In this document: in pieces, positions 46,829 through 57,015 of the stretch
Position numbering within the stretch: the stretch's first letter is position 1
Layout of the letters: the number at the start of each line of letters is the position of its first letter
NCBI RefSeq assembly: GCF_001263795.1
Contig: NZ_LHUR01000033.1
Span: 1-62,521 of the forward strand
DNA: 62,521 nt
Source of the DNA: Clostridium homopropionicum DSM 5847
Lineage (GTDB): Bacteria; Bacillota; Clostridia; Clostridiales; Clostridiaceae
Direction of reading: 5' to 3'
Made by a program: the position numbers and the translations under genes
The notes under the pieces: generated by a model
What the model saw: the letters and a program-made list of their open reading frames with translations, nothing else
Databases searched by the model: none
Told to the model about the DNA's origin: nothing

Positions 46829-46857
46829 TTGACAGCATTCTTTTTAGTGTTTAAATT
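46829..46857 (+). promoter_or_regulatory. promoter of the PflX-like gene
   Basis: TTGACA (46829-46834), a 17-bp spacer and TAAATT (46852-46857) on the plus strand, 33 bp before the start codon. Confidence 0.7.
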
Positions 46858-46889
46858 AATAATTGAATACTTTTAAGGATGTGAACAGG

Positions 46890-47774
46890 ATGTTAGAAGG
46901 TTGTACTTTGTGTCCAAGAAATTGCAATGTCAATAGAAGCAGCGGAGTTCTTGGATTTTGCAATTCTAATGCTAAGGTTAAAGTAGCAAAATTTTCTCTT
47001 CACCATTGGGAAGAACCTTGTATATCTGGCACAAATGGTTCTGGAACAGTATTCTTCTCTAACTGCAATTTGAAATGTGTCTTCTGCCAAAATCATCTAA
47101 TAAGCAGCTCTGGAATTGGTGAAGAAATATCAGTTGAAGAGCTAAGTGATATATTTCTGGAACAACAAGCTAAGGGTGCCCACAACATTAATTTGGTTAC
47201 TCCTACTCATTATGTACCACAGATAATTGAAGCTCTAAAACTTTCAAAATCAAAAGGGCTTAAACTTCCAATAGTTTATAACACAAACAGCTATGAAAAT
47301 ATAGAAACAATTAGATCTTTAGCCGATTATATAGATATTTATTTGCCTGATCTTAAATATTTTAATGATAAATACGCAATAAAATATTCTAGTGCACCAA
47401 ATTATTTTAGTGTGGCTTCAAAAGCGATCAAAGAAATGTTTTCTCAGGTTGGGCATCCACGCTTTGATGAAAATGGATTAATGAAAAGTGGACTAATAGT
47501 AAGGCACCTTATGATTCCTAGCCTTCTTTTTGACTCCAAAAAAATAGTAGATTATTTGCACAGCAGCTTTGGAGAATCCATATATATGAGCTTAATGAAT
47601 CAATTTACTCCTTCTCATAAAGTAAATAATTATCCAGAAATCAGTAAAATCTTAAATCAAAAACACTATAAAGCATTAATTGATTATTGTATAGATATTG
47701 GAATGCACAATGTCTTTATTCAAGAAGAAGGTACTGCATCAGAAAGCTTTATACCTGATTTTAATTTAAGATAA
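46890..47774 (+). CDS. radical SAM protein, PflX/PflA-like
   Basis: A 294-aa protein. An N-terminal CTLCPRNC precedes the radical SAM motif CNLKCVFCQN. TPTHYVPQI and LPDLKYFND blocks match the PflX group (COG1313), which is related to pyruvate formate-lyase activators but lacks a known target. No glycyl-radical enzyme gene is adjacent. Start ATG 46890 with AAGGA upstream; the ORF extends 9 codons to a TTG. Confidence 0.88.
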   Translation: MLEGCTLCPRNCNVNRSSGVLGFCNSNAKVKVAKFSLHHWEEPCISGTNGSGTVFFSNCNLKCVFCQNHLISSSGIGEEISVEELSDIFLEQQAKGAHNINLVTPTHYVPQIIEALKLSKSKGLKLPIVYNTNSYENIETIRSLADYIDIYLPDLKYFNDKYAIKYSSAPNYFSVASKAIKEMFSQVGHPRFDENGLMKSGLIVRHLMIPSLLFDSKKIVDYLHSSFGESIYMSLMNQFTPSHKVNNYPEISKILNQKHYKALIDYCIDIGMHNVFIQEEGTASESFIPDFNLR

Positions 47775-47776
47775 AT

Positions 47777-47810
47777 AAACACCTTAACAGATTAATCCGT
47801 TAAGGTGTTT
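47777..47810. terminator. bidirectional terminator
   Basis: A perfect 12-bp stem AAACACCTTAAC/GTTAAGGTGTTT (47777-47788, 47799-47810) lies between the convergent PflX-like and PAP2 genes. The PAP2 stop codon falls in its loop. Confidence 0.8.
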
Positions 47811-48457
47811 TCCATTCTATTATTAACTTTTAATTTAACAAATATCTCTATAGCTAAATATACAATAGTACCTAAAAGAAGTCCTGCTATTACATCAGAT
47901 AGGTAATGCTGCTTAACAAACATTGTTGATAAAATAATTAGCGTTGATATAGTAATGCTAATACTCTTAATAAATGAACTTAATTTATCAGAAATGCTTG
48001 TATACAATGCTACTAAATATGCATTTAACACATGTATACTTGGCCAGCAATTAAAGGGATTATCCCTTTCATAAACCCATAAAACTATCTTATCAAATAT
48101 ATCTTTATCCTCTACTGAAGGTCTTTGCACATATGTAGGATAGAAGAAATAAATCAAGTAGCAAGTTAACATACCTATACATAAGCCTCCAACTAGCTTA
48201 AAGTAGTTGTCCTTATCAACAAGGCAAAGTACTATTAAAAAAATAGCTACATACGGATACCAAGATACATATGGTAATATAAATACTTTTAAAAATGGTA
48301 TTATATTATCAATAGGCAGCTTTTGGACATATACAATGCCTCTATATCTATTAAGTATTGGGTATAATATACTTATCATTGGTATTATAAAAGCAAAGGA
48401 AACTCTAAAACAAAACTCTCTAGTACATAATTTCCTTTGTTCTTCTATTACTTTCAT
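47792..48457 (-). CDS. PAP2-like membrane phosphatase, inositolphosphotransferase type
   Basis: A 221-aa protein from ATG 48457, with GGGGG upstream; this start avoids overlap with the chemoreceptor gene. Six hydrophobic segments. Active-site motifs are VQRPS, CWPSIHVLNAY and KQHYLSDVIAG, the variant form of the PAP2_3 group (PSIH in place of PSGH). Lipid phosphatase or phosphotransferase activity is inferred. It lies 46 bp after the H-NOX receptor gene. Confidence 0.85.
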   Translation of the reverse strand: MKVIEEQRKLCTREFCFRVSFAFIIPMISILYPILNRYRGIVYVQKLPIDNIIPFLKVFILPYVSWYPYVAIFLIVLCLVDKDNYFKLVGGLCIGMLTCYLIYFFYPTYVQRPSVEDKDIFDKIVLWVYERDNPFNCWPSIHVLNAYLVALYTSISDKLSSFIKSISITISTLIILSTMFVKQHYLSDVIAGLLLGTIVYLAIEIFVKLKVNNRMENTLTD

Positions 48458-48503
48458 AAATATCCCCCTAATGTCTGCGTGCTCAATAAAACTGATAGAA
48501 ATT

Positions 48504-50303
48504 CTATATCTTATATTTAGAAAGCTGTACTTTAAATTCCTCAGTAAGCTTTTTAAATTCGTAAATATTATCAATTAAATTCTTAATTTCATTTGTGTAA
48601 TTAGAGACATTAGCACTAACTTCTTCAGAGGAAGCTGAATTTTCTTCTGCAATAGCAGATAAGGATTCAATGTTCTCATATATACTTGCAATAGAATCTG
48701 CCTCTTTATCAAGTTCATTAATAGTTTTAATCATAGAAGCGGCAACTATTTGAACAGACTTAGTTGCATCTAAACTAATATCTCTAACCTTTTCTAAATT
48801 GGTTGTTTCCCCTTCTAAAACCTCATACTGAATTCCTATCTTATCAACTAAAATATTTATCTCATTAACGAACTCAGCTAGATTTGAATTAATCTCTTCA
48901 ACAGCTCCTTGAGTCTGCTCTGCAAGCTTTCTTACCTCTTCAGCTACTACTGAAAATCCTCTTCCTGCCTCACCAGCGCGAGCTGCCTCAATAGAAGCAT
49001 TTAAAGCTAAGAGATTTGTTTGTTCTGAAATTTGAGATACAATGGAAACAATGCTTGTAATATTATTAGCCTTTTCCTCTAATTCAATTCCTTTATCTTT
49101 AACTTCTTGGAACTTCTGAAGGCTGTCCATAATATTCTTACTAGTACTTTCTACATTAGAGTAACTGTTATTAATCTTATCTAATGCAGTTTCAAGTTCT
49201 TCTTTATTAGAATTTTCGCTATTAACAATTTCTTTTAAGGTTTCTATGTTTCCATTTAAAATAGATGCAGCATTCTGTGTATTTTCAGCTTGACTTACTG
49301 CACCATTTGCCACTTGCTCAACAACCCCTGATATTTCCTCTGAGGTTCTTTTCATAGAATCAGAAATAATGTTAATATTTTTTACGAAGGTATTCATTTC
49401 ATCAGTAACACCCTTAAAGCCTACAAAATCTGTCCTAACAACTTTTCTGTGTTCTTTTAAGAGCTCGTACAACTCTTCGAAAAAGTCTCCTGTAACAATT
49501 TGTCCTTCTTCTGTATAGTCATTTTTATTTATTTTATTTATTTCCTCTTCTATAAGCCTCTTTGGTCTTAAAATCATAGATATAATGAATGCTGCCACAA
49601 GACCTGGAACTAAAGAAACTATAGCAATCTTAGGAATATCGGAAGCTCCTAGGGTAAAAATATTTACTACTGCAGAAATTATTGCAGTAAAAACTCCTAC
49701 CTTAGCTGGTATACTTCTAATAAAGCCTAGGGAAATAGCCTTATTAAATGTATATGTCTTCTTATAAAATATATCATTTTCAAAAGTAAATTCTAGCTTT
49801 AAAGTACCTTCCGATTTAGATAATTCTTTAATAATCAACTTCTCTTTAAAAAACTCCGCACTACCTTCAATTAAACCTAAGCAGTAATCAAACATTTCCC
49901 TTTTAGAATTGTATGTAAAAATAGCCTTTCTATTTGCTATTGGTTTAATATCAACAATAGGTGGTTTTGCTCCTGGAAATTTCTTAACCATTTCCACATG
50001 GATATCAAAAAGAGACTTGAAAAATGAATATAGATTATCATGTTCAAAAAAAGCAGGGAAATCACCAAAAAAGGATACTATATTATCTTTGCCTATAAGT
50101 TTCCATAACTCTTTTATTTCTATTCCTTTTTCTTTTGCAATGTATCCAATTACTTCTCTAACTTCATCATCATCAACGTTTTCTGCAGGTGAAAACAATC
50201 TTTCTATCTTCCAACCAACTGAACTCATGGCATTATTAACTACATCATCATCATAAATCTTCCTGCATGTTTTCATCCATGTAGCTACAACAGTTCCTTT
50301 CAT
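48504..50303 (-). CDS. H-NOX domain methyl-accepting chemotaxis receptor
   Basis: A 599-aa protein. Residues 1-~185 are a heme NO/O2-binding (H-NOX) domain aligning without gaps to the Thermoanaerobacter tengcongensis domain over the key sites: proximal His102, YxSxR heme motif Tyr131-Ser133-Arg135, Pro115, and distal Trp9, Asn74 and Tyr140. Two closely spaced TM helices (~200-219, 224-245) follow with almost no external loop. A long MCP signalling coiled coil comes last (tip [33 protein letters not shown] split over ~425-460). The sensor is therefore cytoplasmic. It should signal NO or O2 to CheA. No che genes are in the window. AAGGAGGGG precedes the ATG. Confidence 0.95.
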   Translation of the reverse strand: MKGTVVATWMKTCRKIYDDDVVNNAMSSVGWKIERLFSPAENVDDDEVREVIGYIAKEKGIEIKELWKLIGKDNIVSFFGDFPAFFEHDNLYSFFKSLFDIHVEMVKKFPGAKPPIVDIKPIANRKAIFTYNSKREMFDYCLGLIEGSAEFFKEKLIIKELSKSEGTLKLEFTFENDIFYKKTYTFNKAISLGFIRSIPAKVGVFTAIISAVVNIFTLGASDIPKIAIVSLVPGLVAAFIISMILRPKRLIEEEINKINKNDYTEEGQIVTGDFFEELYELLKEHRKVVRTDFVGFKGVTDEMNTFVKNINIISDSMKRTSEEISGVVEQVANGAVSQAENTQNAASILNGNIETLKEIVNSENSNKEELETALDKINNSYSNVESTSKNIMDSLQKFQEVKDKGIELEEKANNITSIVSIVSQISEQTNLLALNASIEAARAGEAGRGFSVVAEEVRKLAEQTQGAVEEINSNLAEFVNEINILVDKIGIQYEVLEGETTNLEKVRDISLDATKSVQIVAASMIKTINELDKEADSIASIYENIESLSAIAEENSASSEEVSANVSNYTNEIKNLIDNIYEFKKLTEEFKVQLSKYKI

Positions 50304-50424
50304 GTTAACCCCTCCTTAGACAAATGGGCAATTTTTCAATTAATTCTACGAATTACATCTTAACTAATATTATATCTTATTATTAGGTTTTTGTTAATCT
50401 CTCTATTGTAAATTTTATATATAT

Positions 50425-51507
50425 TTAACCTAAAGAAGATTTTATTTTTATTTCAGATATAATCCATAGGATAAAAGGAAGAACTACCTGAAAGGTTAAT
50501 GCATATGGTGGCCAAACATTTATTATAAATTCTATTCCCTCCATTGAATTAGAATATAAAATATATCCTACACTAGCAGCTAAAAAAATTATTATTAATG
50601 AAATAGCTTTATAATTTTTTAAATTGAAAATATAGCCTATGCCTTTCATTGTGGCAATAAACATTATTGAGAACTTTAAAAATATTGTATATACAAAAGT
50701 TTGTAATATAATTATCTCTACCCTCTCAAAAAGTTTTCCAATAGTGAGCCTTCTTAAGGTTACAAAAGTGGTAAGATAAGAATTCAAATAGGTTTCTCCA
50801 CCTATTATAAGTAAAATACAAAATACTACTATAAGCAATACTAACATTCCTATGAGAACTCCTTTTAGTATTATATTTTTAAAGCTTTTAGCATCTTGTA
50901 TATTTTCAAATACCATTGAGAATACAAAACTTTGAGTTATGGGAAAAGATAAGGTACTTAATGCACCCTTGATTACAGGTGACATTCCGTTATACATTAC
51001 TGGTAATATTCTATCTATTTTCATTTGTGGAATAAGAAAAGGAAAAGGGATTAAAAGTATAAATAATATTATTGGAAACATTATAATGGACCATCTTCCT
51101 AAAATGTTTATTCCACCATACAATCCCAAAATACCTAGCAGTCCTAAGAAAATCATATTAACTTCCATAGGTGTTTCTTGAGGTCCTACTCCATATATGA
51201 AATCACCTAAATTTCTTAGTAAGGCTGCTACAGTTACAAAAAAATGAAATGTAAATATAATATTGAATACTTTACCAAAAAATTTACCAAATACTATATC
51301 ACAGATTTCGAAAGCATTTTTCCCTGGAAATTTTTCTAATATTCTAGAATACATTAATGCTATTGGAATAAATATAATAAATGCTAGTATTATAGATATC
51401 CATGCATTTTCTTTAGCAATACGCCCAGGAGTATTTGATATAGAAGTACCAATAGTAAATAAAATCACTATTGTTAAAGCCTGTTTATCAGTAATTTTAT
51501 TATTCAT
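50425..51507 (-). CDS. gerKB: spore germination receptor B subunit, GerKB-like
   Basis: About 360 aa with ten TM helices, the APC-type transporter-like subunit of GerA-family germinant receptors in the inner spore membrane. DKQALTIVILFTIGTSI is the conserved start. Start ATG 51507 with AAAGGTGAG upstream, 11 bp after the C-subunit stop. Last gene of the A-C-B operon. The gerK label reflects clostridial nomenclature; the germinant is unknown. Confidence 0.9.
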   Translation of the reverse strand: MNNKITDKQALTIVILFTIGTSISNTPGRIAKENAWISIILAFIIFIPIALMYSRILEKFPGKNAFEICDIVFGKFFGKVFNIIFTFHFFVTVAALLRNLGDFIYGVGPQETPMEVNMIFLGLLGILGLYGGINILGRWSIIMFPIILFILLIPFPFLIPQMKIDRILPVMYNGMSPVIKGALSTLSFPITQSFVFSMVFENIQDAKSFKNIILKGVLIGMLVLLIVVFCILLIIGGETYLNSYLTTFVTLRRLTIGKLFERVEIIILQTFVYTIFLKFSIMFIATMKGIGYIFNLKNYKAISLIIIFLAASVGYILYSNSMEGIEFIINVWPPYALTFQVVLPFILWIISEIKIKSSLG

Positions 51508-51518
51508 TAATCTCACCT

Positions 51519-52667
51519 TTATTCAATAATTTTAGAGTAAAGTGCACTTCCTTTAAGGTTTACTTTTACATTTATAATTGTAGTTATATTTGGAAATATA
51601 TTGTCCCAATTGCTTTCACTTTCTTTCCATACCTTAGGGTACTTATTCTTTACTAATTCCCCAAAGCCTAAAACATCACTATCGAAATCTTTTTGAATTT
51701 TTGACAAAAATTCTGTACAATTATCCTTTATTGTATTTTCTAGCTGTTCTTTCATGTATTCTTGAACATCCTTCCTCATGAAGTCTAATTTGTAATTCAT
51801 AACCTCAGCAATAATTGCATCTGTTGTAATATCTATCTCCATAATAAATTTTCCATCTTTATACAAAGGTTCTATTTTTGTCTTACTTCCTTCTATCTCA
51901 TAGGTTACCTTTGAATTTTCATCTCCAAAGACAACATTTTCTATTCTAAGGCCTCCATCTTCTTCATTTATTAACAATCTGTAGCTTCTAACCTCTTCAT
52001 CTATAATAGTACCTATCATCTTATTTTTCTTAAATACAGCACTCTTTAAGCTCAAATTTGGAGTTTCTGTATAAATATCCTTGGAAGATAGTATAGGTAA
52101 TACAAGATTCTTGCCTTTAAGTGCCACAGTATCGATTACTTCATACATTTTCACAGGATATATTTTCGATAGTCTTTTAACGTTATCCATGGTCTCTAGT
52201 ATGTGCATTGAAATTGCTTCACCTTTTGTTTTGTTCTCTTTAAATATATCTGCCGCTTTATCCTCAGCTATTATTACCCTTCCTTCTGACCTAGCTTCTA
52301 TATCCCTATAAAGAAAATCAAGGACAGAAATTATTCCTTCATCTTCTGCAATCTTTTTATCTATTATTAAAACTTTCATATTTGCCCAATAAAGAAATCT
52401 ACCATTTTTCACTATAAATTTTCTCACAGGCTCAAATACAGTTTTACCTGTCATTTGTAATATAGTAGTTTTTGTTTCTGCAGTTTGACCTGAAATTTCA
52501 GATGTTCTCAATACTTCTATTGTAAGTAAATACTCATCTTTACTAATCTTATCAATAGCAGCACCTAACACAATGGGCAATTCATTGATTTCCTTATACC
52601 CCCAACATCCTGTCATTACTATTAAATTAATGATTATAAGAAAGGCACTCAATGCTTTTTTCCACAT
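51519..52667 (-). CDS. gerKC: spore germination receptor C subunit, GerKC-like lipoprotein
   Basis: A 382-aa protein. The signal peptide ends with lipobox MTGC (about 18-21), followed by WGYKEINELPIVLGAAID, the standard GerC opening. The rest is the three-domain alpha/beta body. It is anchored on the outer face of the inner spore membrane. It begins 5 bp after gerKA, so translation is coupled. Confidence 0.93.
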   Translation of the reverse strand: MWKKALSAFLIIINLIVMTGCWGYKEINELPIVLGAAIDKISKDEYLLTIEVLRTSEISGQTAETKTTILQMTGKTVFEPVRKFIVKNGRFLYWANMKVLIIDKKIAEDEGIISVLDFLYRDIEARSEGRVIIAEDKAADIFKENKTKGEAISMHILETMDNVKRLSKIYPVKMYEVIDTVALKGKNLVLPILSSKDIYTETPNLSLKSAVFKKNKMIGTIIDEEVRSYRLLINEEDGGLRIENVVFGDENSKVTYEIEGSKTKIEPLYKDGKFIMEIDITTDAIIAEVMNYKLDFMRKDVQEYMKEQLENTIKDNCTEFLSKIQKDFDSDVLGFGELVKNKYPKVWKESESNWDNIFPNITTIINVKVNLKGSALYSKIIE

Positions 52668-52672
52668 AATTT

Positions 52673-54160
52673 TTACTTACCCTTTCTCCTATTTTTAAAT
52701 CTTAGTCTAATAGCATCTTTAGCTAATAACTGAGGTTTTTTATCCATATATGGCCAAGGTTTTCTTATTATAGAGTCTTGAAAATTGTGTCTATCAATTA
52801 AACTAGTATATTCCATATAATTTATTCCAAAAGAATTCATAGAAACTAAATAGAAAGAAATTGCGATTAATCCAAAGCTATATCCAAATAGACCTAATGT
52901 AGTAGATAAGCATATCAACAAAACTCTAAGTATAATTGATGTTGTAATTAAATTTGGGATAGTAAATCCTGAAATACCAGTTATAGCTGTTATTATTACC
53001 ATAGGAGCACTTACAAGCCTAGCATTTACAGCAGACTCTCCTAATACCAATGCTCCAACTATACTTACCGCCTGCCCAATCTGCTTAGGTAGTCTCGCTC
53101 CAGCTTCTCTCAATATTTCAAAAGTAACTAACATTACTACTGCTTCAATCACGGTTGGTATAGGAACTCCTGCCCTTGCCTGTGCTATACTAATATACAA
53201 ATTTGTTGGTAAAATTTCATGATGAAAATTTACTATACCTATATATAGTGCCGGAACACTTATTGTAAGCCAAAAGCACATTGCCCTTAGTATCCTGTTA
53301 AAGCTAGAAAACATATATCCATGATAATAATCTTCATTAACCTGAAAATATTCTATAAACAAAAATGGCACTGTTAATACAAAAGAAGAATTATCGCAAA
53401 TAATTGCCACTCTTCCTTCCAAAAGTTTAGATGCAACAACATCCGGTCTTTCTGTGCTTCCAACAGTTTTGAAGATTGATAGGGCGTTATCTTGTATCAG
53501 CTCTTCTATATAATAGGATTCTAAAATTCCATCTATATTAATATTATTTATCCTTTGTATTACTTCATTAACTACCTCATTATGGGCAATGCCTTCTATA
53601 TATGAAATGCAAATCTTGGTTTTCGTAGCATTTCCAATTGTAATATACTGAAATTTCAAATCTGTATTATTAATTAGCTTAGTTAATAGAGTAATATTTG
53701 TATTAATTGCTTCTGTAAATCCTACTCTGGGTCCTCTTACTACACTTTCTGAGGGTGGTTCAGTAATCTGTCTTTCCTTTATATCTGTTGTCTCTAAAAT
53801 TAACGCTTCTTCACTACCCTCTACAAATAAGATAGATTTACCCCTATTAATTGACTCTGCAACTTCAGTAATTGATTTGCTCTTTTGAACATTATTTATT
53901 TCAATTATATTTAAACTTATATAGTCAATGTACCTTATATCTATTTCACTTGGCTTTAAAGAAATGCCCATAATGGGTTTAATAATATTTTCATTAACAA
54001 TATTATTGTTTACCATTCCGTCTATATAAATGAGACAATAACTTGATCTTGCATTCTTACTTTTTAATTCCCTATATACTATTGAATCATTGTTACTAAA
54101 TATCTTTTTAATTATTTTAATATTTTCTTTTAGGCTTTCACTTACTACTAATTCTTCCAT
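52673..54160 (-). CDS. gerKA: spore germination receptor A subunit, GerKA-like
   Basis: A 495-aa protein with a large N-terminal soluble region (about 1-270) made of two related sub-domains (each with YIDGMVNNNIVNE- or YIEGIAHNEVVNE-like motifs). About five TM helices follow, including the conserved PTVIEAVVMLVTFEILREAG and PKQIGQAVSIVGALVLGESAV. First gene of the operon. AAGAGG precedes the ATG. Confidence 0.94.
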   Translation of the reverse strand: MEELVVSESLKENIKIIKKIFSNNDSIVYRELKSKNARSSYCLIYIDGMVNNNIVNENIIKPIMGISLKPSEIDIRYIDYISLNIIEINNVQKSKSITEVAESINRGKSILFVEGSEEALILETTDIKERQITEPPSESVVRGPRVGFTEAINTNITLLTKLINNTDLKFQYITIGNATKTKICISYIEGIAHNEVVNEVIQRINNINIDGILESYYIEELIQDNALSIFKTVGSTERPDVVASKLLEGRVAIICDNSSFVLTVPFLFIEYFQVNEDYYHGYMFSSFNRILRAMCFWLTISVPALYIGIVNFHHEILPTNLYISIAQARAGVPIPTVIEAVVMLVTFEILREAGARLPKQIGQAVSIVGALVLGESAVNARLVSAPMVIITAITGISGFTIPNLITTSIILRVLLICLSTTLGLFGYSFGLIAISFYLVSMNSFGINYMEYTSLIDRHNFQDSIIRKPWPYMDKKPQLLAKDAIRLRFKNRRKGK

Positions 54161-54336
54161 TACAATATCCTCTTAATCCTTATAGTAATACTATAATTTC
54201 CATACAATAAACCAATTATATAAATATTAGAATTCATTGAAATTTTAATTAATTTATAATATTTATCAATTTAAATTAACCCTATTTTTATTATTGAATA
54301 AGATGTAAGTATAGAAAACTAGAAGGAGTGCCTTAT

Positions 54337-54948
54337 ATGTTTGGTATACAATTACCTGTAGATATTGATACAATTCACATTACTAGACCTAATTTGTATA
54401 TAGACTACCCTAAGATTGTAAGACTGGGAAACATTCAAGTTCAACAAATGATAAATGATGATATCATGAAATCAGTTGATAAAATGATAAAAGAGCAGGG
54501 ATACTTTCAAAATCCTAACACCACCATGTGGGGTTCTTACGAAGTTAAAACTAATGAGAGAGCGGTTTTAAGCATAAACTTAATTAATGATGCTTATTCT
54601 GGTGGAGCACACGGCTTAACTGTAATGCAGGGACTTACCTATGATATAAATACTGGCACCATGTATCAACTTAAGGATTTGTTTAAGCCTAACTCTAATT
54701 ATCAAAGAATTCTATCTGATATAGTTAGAAAGCAAATTAAAGATAGAAACATATTTGTCCTTGGAAGTTTTATTGGAATAAAATCTAACCAAGATTTTTA
54801 TATAGCGGACAAAGCTTTAGTTTTATATTTTCAACTATATGAACTTACCTCTTATGCCTTTGGATTTCCTAGCTTCCCTATATCTGTTTATGAAATTGAA
54901 GATATAATTGATCAGCAAAGCCCTTTAGGGAAAATGATACATCTTTAG
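54337..54948 (+). CDS. DUF3298/DUF4163-type protein
   Basis: A 203-aa protein with no signal peptide. N-terminal part with IDYPKIVRLGN and a long helix (DUF4163-like); C-terminal DUF3298-like region with NDAYSGGAHGLTVMQGLTYD and YQLKDLF. The domain pair also occurs in the external part of RsiV, which binds lysozyme, but no anchor is present here. Start ATG 54337, with AAGGAG 8 bp upstream. Divergent from gerKA. Confidence 0.82.
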   Translation: MFGIQLPVDIDTIHITRPNLYIDYPKIVRLGNIQVQQMINDDIMKSVDKMIKEQGYFQNPNTTMWGSYEVKTNERAVLSINLINDAYSGGAHGLTVMQGLTYDINTGTMYQLKDLFKPNSNYQRILSDIVRKQIKDRNIFVLGSFIGIKSNQDFYIADKALVLYFQLYELTSYAFGFPSFPISVYEIEDIIDQQSPLGKMIHL

Positions 54949-54949
54949 G

Positions 54950-55147
54950 TTAAAGTTTTTTAGAAATACTTCTGTAGAGAATGATTGCAATATTTCTTGG
55001 TATTATCTCAATATATATGCCTACACTTATTGCAATTAACATAATAGTAAATACTATACTTACAATCATTTCTTTGGCTAAATTTTTCTTATACAAAATA
55101 ACTATTTGAGAAATCCCAGCTATTAAATATATAATTATTAATATCAC
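54950..55147 (-). CDS. hypothetical small membrane protein
   Basis: A 65-aa protein with two TM helices (about 2-18 and 26-48) and a basic tail. GTG start with GAGGAG six bases upstream, which supports translation. It ends one base from the convergent DUF3298 gene. No family recognised. Confidence 0.6.
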   Translation of the reverse strand: MILIIIYLIAGISQIVILYKKNLAKEMIVSIVFTIMLIAISVGIYIEIIPRNIAIILYRSISKKL

Positions 55148-55222
55148 TGATATCTCCTCTTTCTTAATTTTGCTTCTTTAATTTAGTATCTTCAAAATTA
55201 AAGAATTTATGTCTAAATAAAA

Positions 55223-55253
55223 AACTGTTTTAAGCTTTTGGCTTAAAACAGTT
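55223..55253 (-). terminator. terminator of the thiamine ABC operon
   Basis: A perfect 13-bp stem AACTGTTTTAAGC/GCTTAAAACAGTT (55223-55235, 55241-55253), followed by TTTTTTATTTA on the minus strand, overlapping the final stop codon. Confidence 0.9.
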
Positions 55254-56004
55254 AAATTATATTCAGTATCCTTTTTTTTATATTATTGAACTCAGGGGAA
55301 GCTACCATTGTCTTATCTTCCCTATTTTTAAGATCTACTATTATCTCTTCCTTTATACTAGCAGGCTTATCAGATAATACATATATTCTATCAGATAAGA
55401 AAATTGCTTCCTCAATATCATGTGTTATGAATAATACTGTAGATTTTAATTCTTTTACCATCTCTAAAAGCCAAAAATGCATTTTGCTTCTTGTAATAGC
55501 ATCCAAAGCCCCAAAGGGTTCATCTAGCAGCATTATATCTTTTGAAAACATATAGGTTCTAAGTAAAGCAGCTCTTTGCTTCATACCACCTGATAACTGG
55601 TAGGGATATTTATTTTCAAATCCTTCAAGTCCAAAGGCTTTAAAATAATCCTTAACCTTCTCTCTTGCCACATGTTCTTTTTCTCCCTTTACAACAAGAG
55701 AAATAGCTACATTGTCAATTATTTTTTTCCATGGAAACAATAAGTCCTTTTGATGCATATAGCTTACTCTTCCAAGCCTTCCAGTAAAATCTTCTCCATC
55801 AATTAGTATTTTACCCTGATCAGCCTTTAGAAGACCAGAAATCATATTAAATATAGTGCTTTTCCCACTGCCGCTGGGTCCTAAAATGCTTACAAACTCA
55901 TTCTCTTTTGCATAAAAGCTAATATTATCTATAACAGAAATTTCTCCGAAGCTCTTTTTTAAATTCTCCACTCGTATCTTTTCATTACTCTGGTAGATAC
56001 TCAT
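55252..56004 (-). CDS. ABC transporter ATPase, thiamine-precursor type
   Basis: A 250-aa protein. Walker [11 protein letters not shown]-loop [10 protein letters not shown], signature LSGGMKQR, Walker [12 protein letters not shown] and switch THDIEEA: the nitrate/taurine/NMT1 ABC family. The start ATG 56004 overlaps the binding-protein gene by 20 bp, with AGAGG upstream; the ORF reaches further upstream to 56055. Energises uptake with the permease and binding protein below. Last gene of the TPP-controlled operon. Confidence 0.93.
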   Translation of the reverse strand: MSIYQSNEKIRVENLKKSFGEISVIDNISFYAKENEFVSILGPSGSGKSTIFNMISGLLKADQGKILIDGEDFTGRLGRVSYMHQKDLLFPWKKIIDNVAISLVVKGEKEHVAREKVKDYFKAFGLEGFENKYPYQLSGGMKQRAALLRTYMFSKDIMLLDEPFGALDAITRSKMHFWLLEMVKELKSTVLFITHDIEEAIFLSDRIYVLSDKPASIKEEIIVDLKNREDKTMVASPEFNNIKKRILNII

Positions 56005-56998
56005 TTGTGAAAGCCTCTTTTGCATCCATGTTTTTAGGAATAAGCTTCTTTTCAAATAGGAATTGAGTATAGTTATTCCAAACTTCCTCTTTCATTTCTC
56101 CCCATCTTTTGACATCAGCCTTGTATTCTTTAGCTAAGTACTTCTGGCTTGCCACAGCAAGCTTTGCATCTATTTCTGGTACAGCTTTTACAAGTATATT
56201 GGCACTTTCTTCTGGATTATCAATTGAATATTCATATCCCTTAGTAGTCGCCTTTAAGAACTTTTTAACAAGCTCTGAATTATCCTTTAAAACCTCTTCG
56301 TTAGCTATTATTAAAGGAGTATAGTAATCCATTCTTTTATCTAGTTTTCTTAATTCAATATAATTAATTGGGAAGCCTTTTAATTCTGCTTCTATTCCAG
56401 TCCAACCATAGAAAATCCATTCAAAATCTATGTTCTTTTTAGTTACAGTAAAAAAGTCATCTGAACCAGCATCTACCATCTTAAGTTTCTTAAAGTCTGC
56501 TCCTGCATTTTGCATTAAAGCGTTAAGTATAGCTTCTTCTGAAGGAGATCCCCAACCTCCATATACTTTACCTTCAAAATCCTTTGGAGTTGCTATATCT
56601 TTATCCTTTGGAGAAGCAAATCCAGAGGTATTATGTTGAATTATGGCAGCTATAGCCTTAATAGGAAGTGGCTTTTCTGCGGTCTTTGCATAAGTAACCT
56701 CTTCTTGATAGCTTATTCCAAATTGAGCCTTTTTAGCTGCTATAAGAGCTGCTGCTCCCTCCTGTGAAGGCTGTATTATATCTACATCTAGTCCTTCTTC
56801 CTTGAAAAAGCCTTTAGCCTTTGCAACATATAATCCAGTGTGATTAGTATTAGGCACCCAATCTAATACAACTGTAACCTTTTGCAGCTCTTTTGGCTCT
56901 TTAGCAGCCTTGTTATCTTCTGCCTTTTTACTACATCCAGCAATTATTCCTAAGGACAATATCGCTATGGCAGCTAATGCAATAATCTTTTTCTTCAT
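55985..56998 (-). CDS. NMT1/ThiY-like substrate-binding lipoprotein
   Basis: A 337-aa protein. Signal peptide with lipobox [32 protein letters not shown] is the hallmark opening of ThiY/NMT1-type proteins that bind pyrimidine precursors (HMP or formylaminopyrimidine) of thiamine; it is split here only by family convention. YGGWGSPSE is a further conserved loop. AGGAGG precedes the ATG. TPP control supports the substrate class; the precise ligand is inferred. Confidence 0.92.
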   Translation of the reverse strand: MKKKIIALAAIAILSLGIIAGCSKKAEDNKAAKEPKELQKVTVVLDWVPNTNHTGLYVAKAKGFFKEEGLDVDIIQPSQEGAAALIAAKKAQFGISYQEEVTYAKTAEKPLPIKAIAAIIQHNTSGFASPKDKDIATPKDFEGKVYGGWGSPSEEAILNALMQNAGADFKKLKMVDAGSDDFFTVTKKNIDFEWIFYGWTGIEAELKGFPINYIELRKLDKRMDYYTPLIIANEEVLKDNSELVKKFLKATTKGYEYSIDNPEESANILVKAVPEIDAKLAVASQKYLAKEYKADVKRWGEMKEEVWNNYTQFLFEKKLIPKNMDAKEAFTNEYLPE

Positions 56999-57015
56999 AG
57001 TCCATTCCTCCTAAA

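Noticed and set aside
48504-50303. Guanylate cyclase-type H-NOX sensor
   Set aside because: The C-terminus is a methyl-accepting signalling coiled coil, with no cyclase domain.
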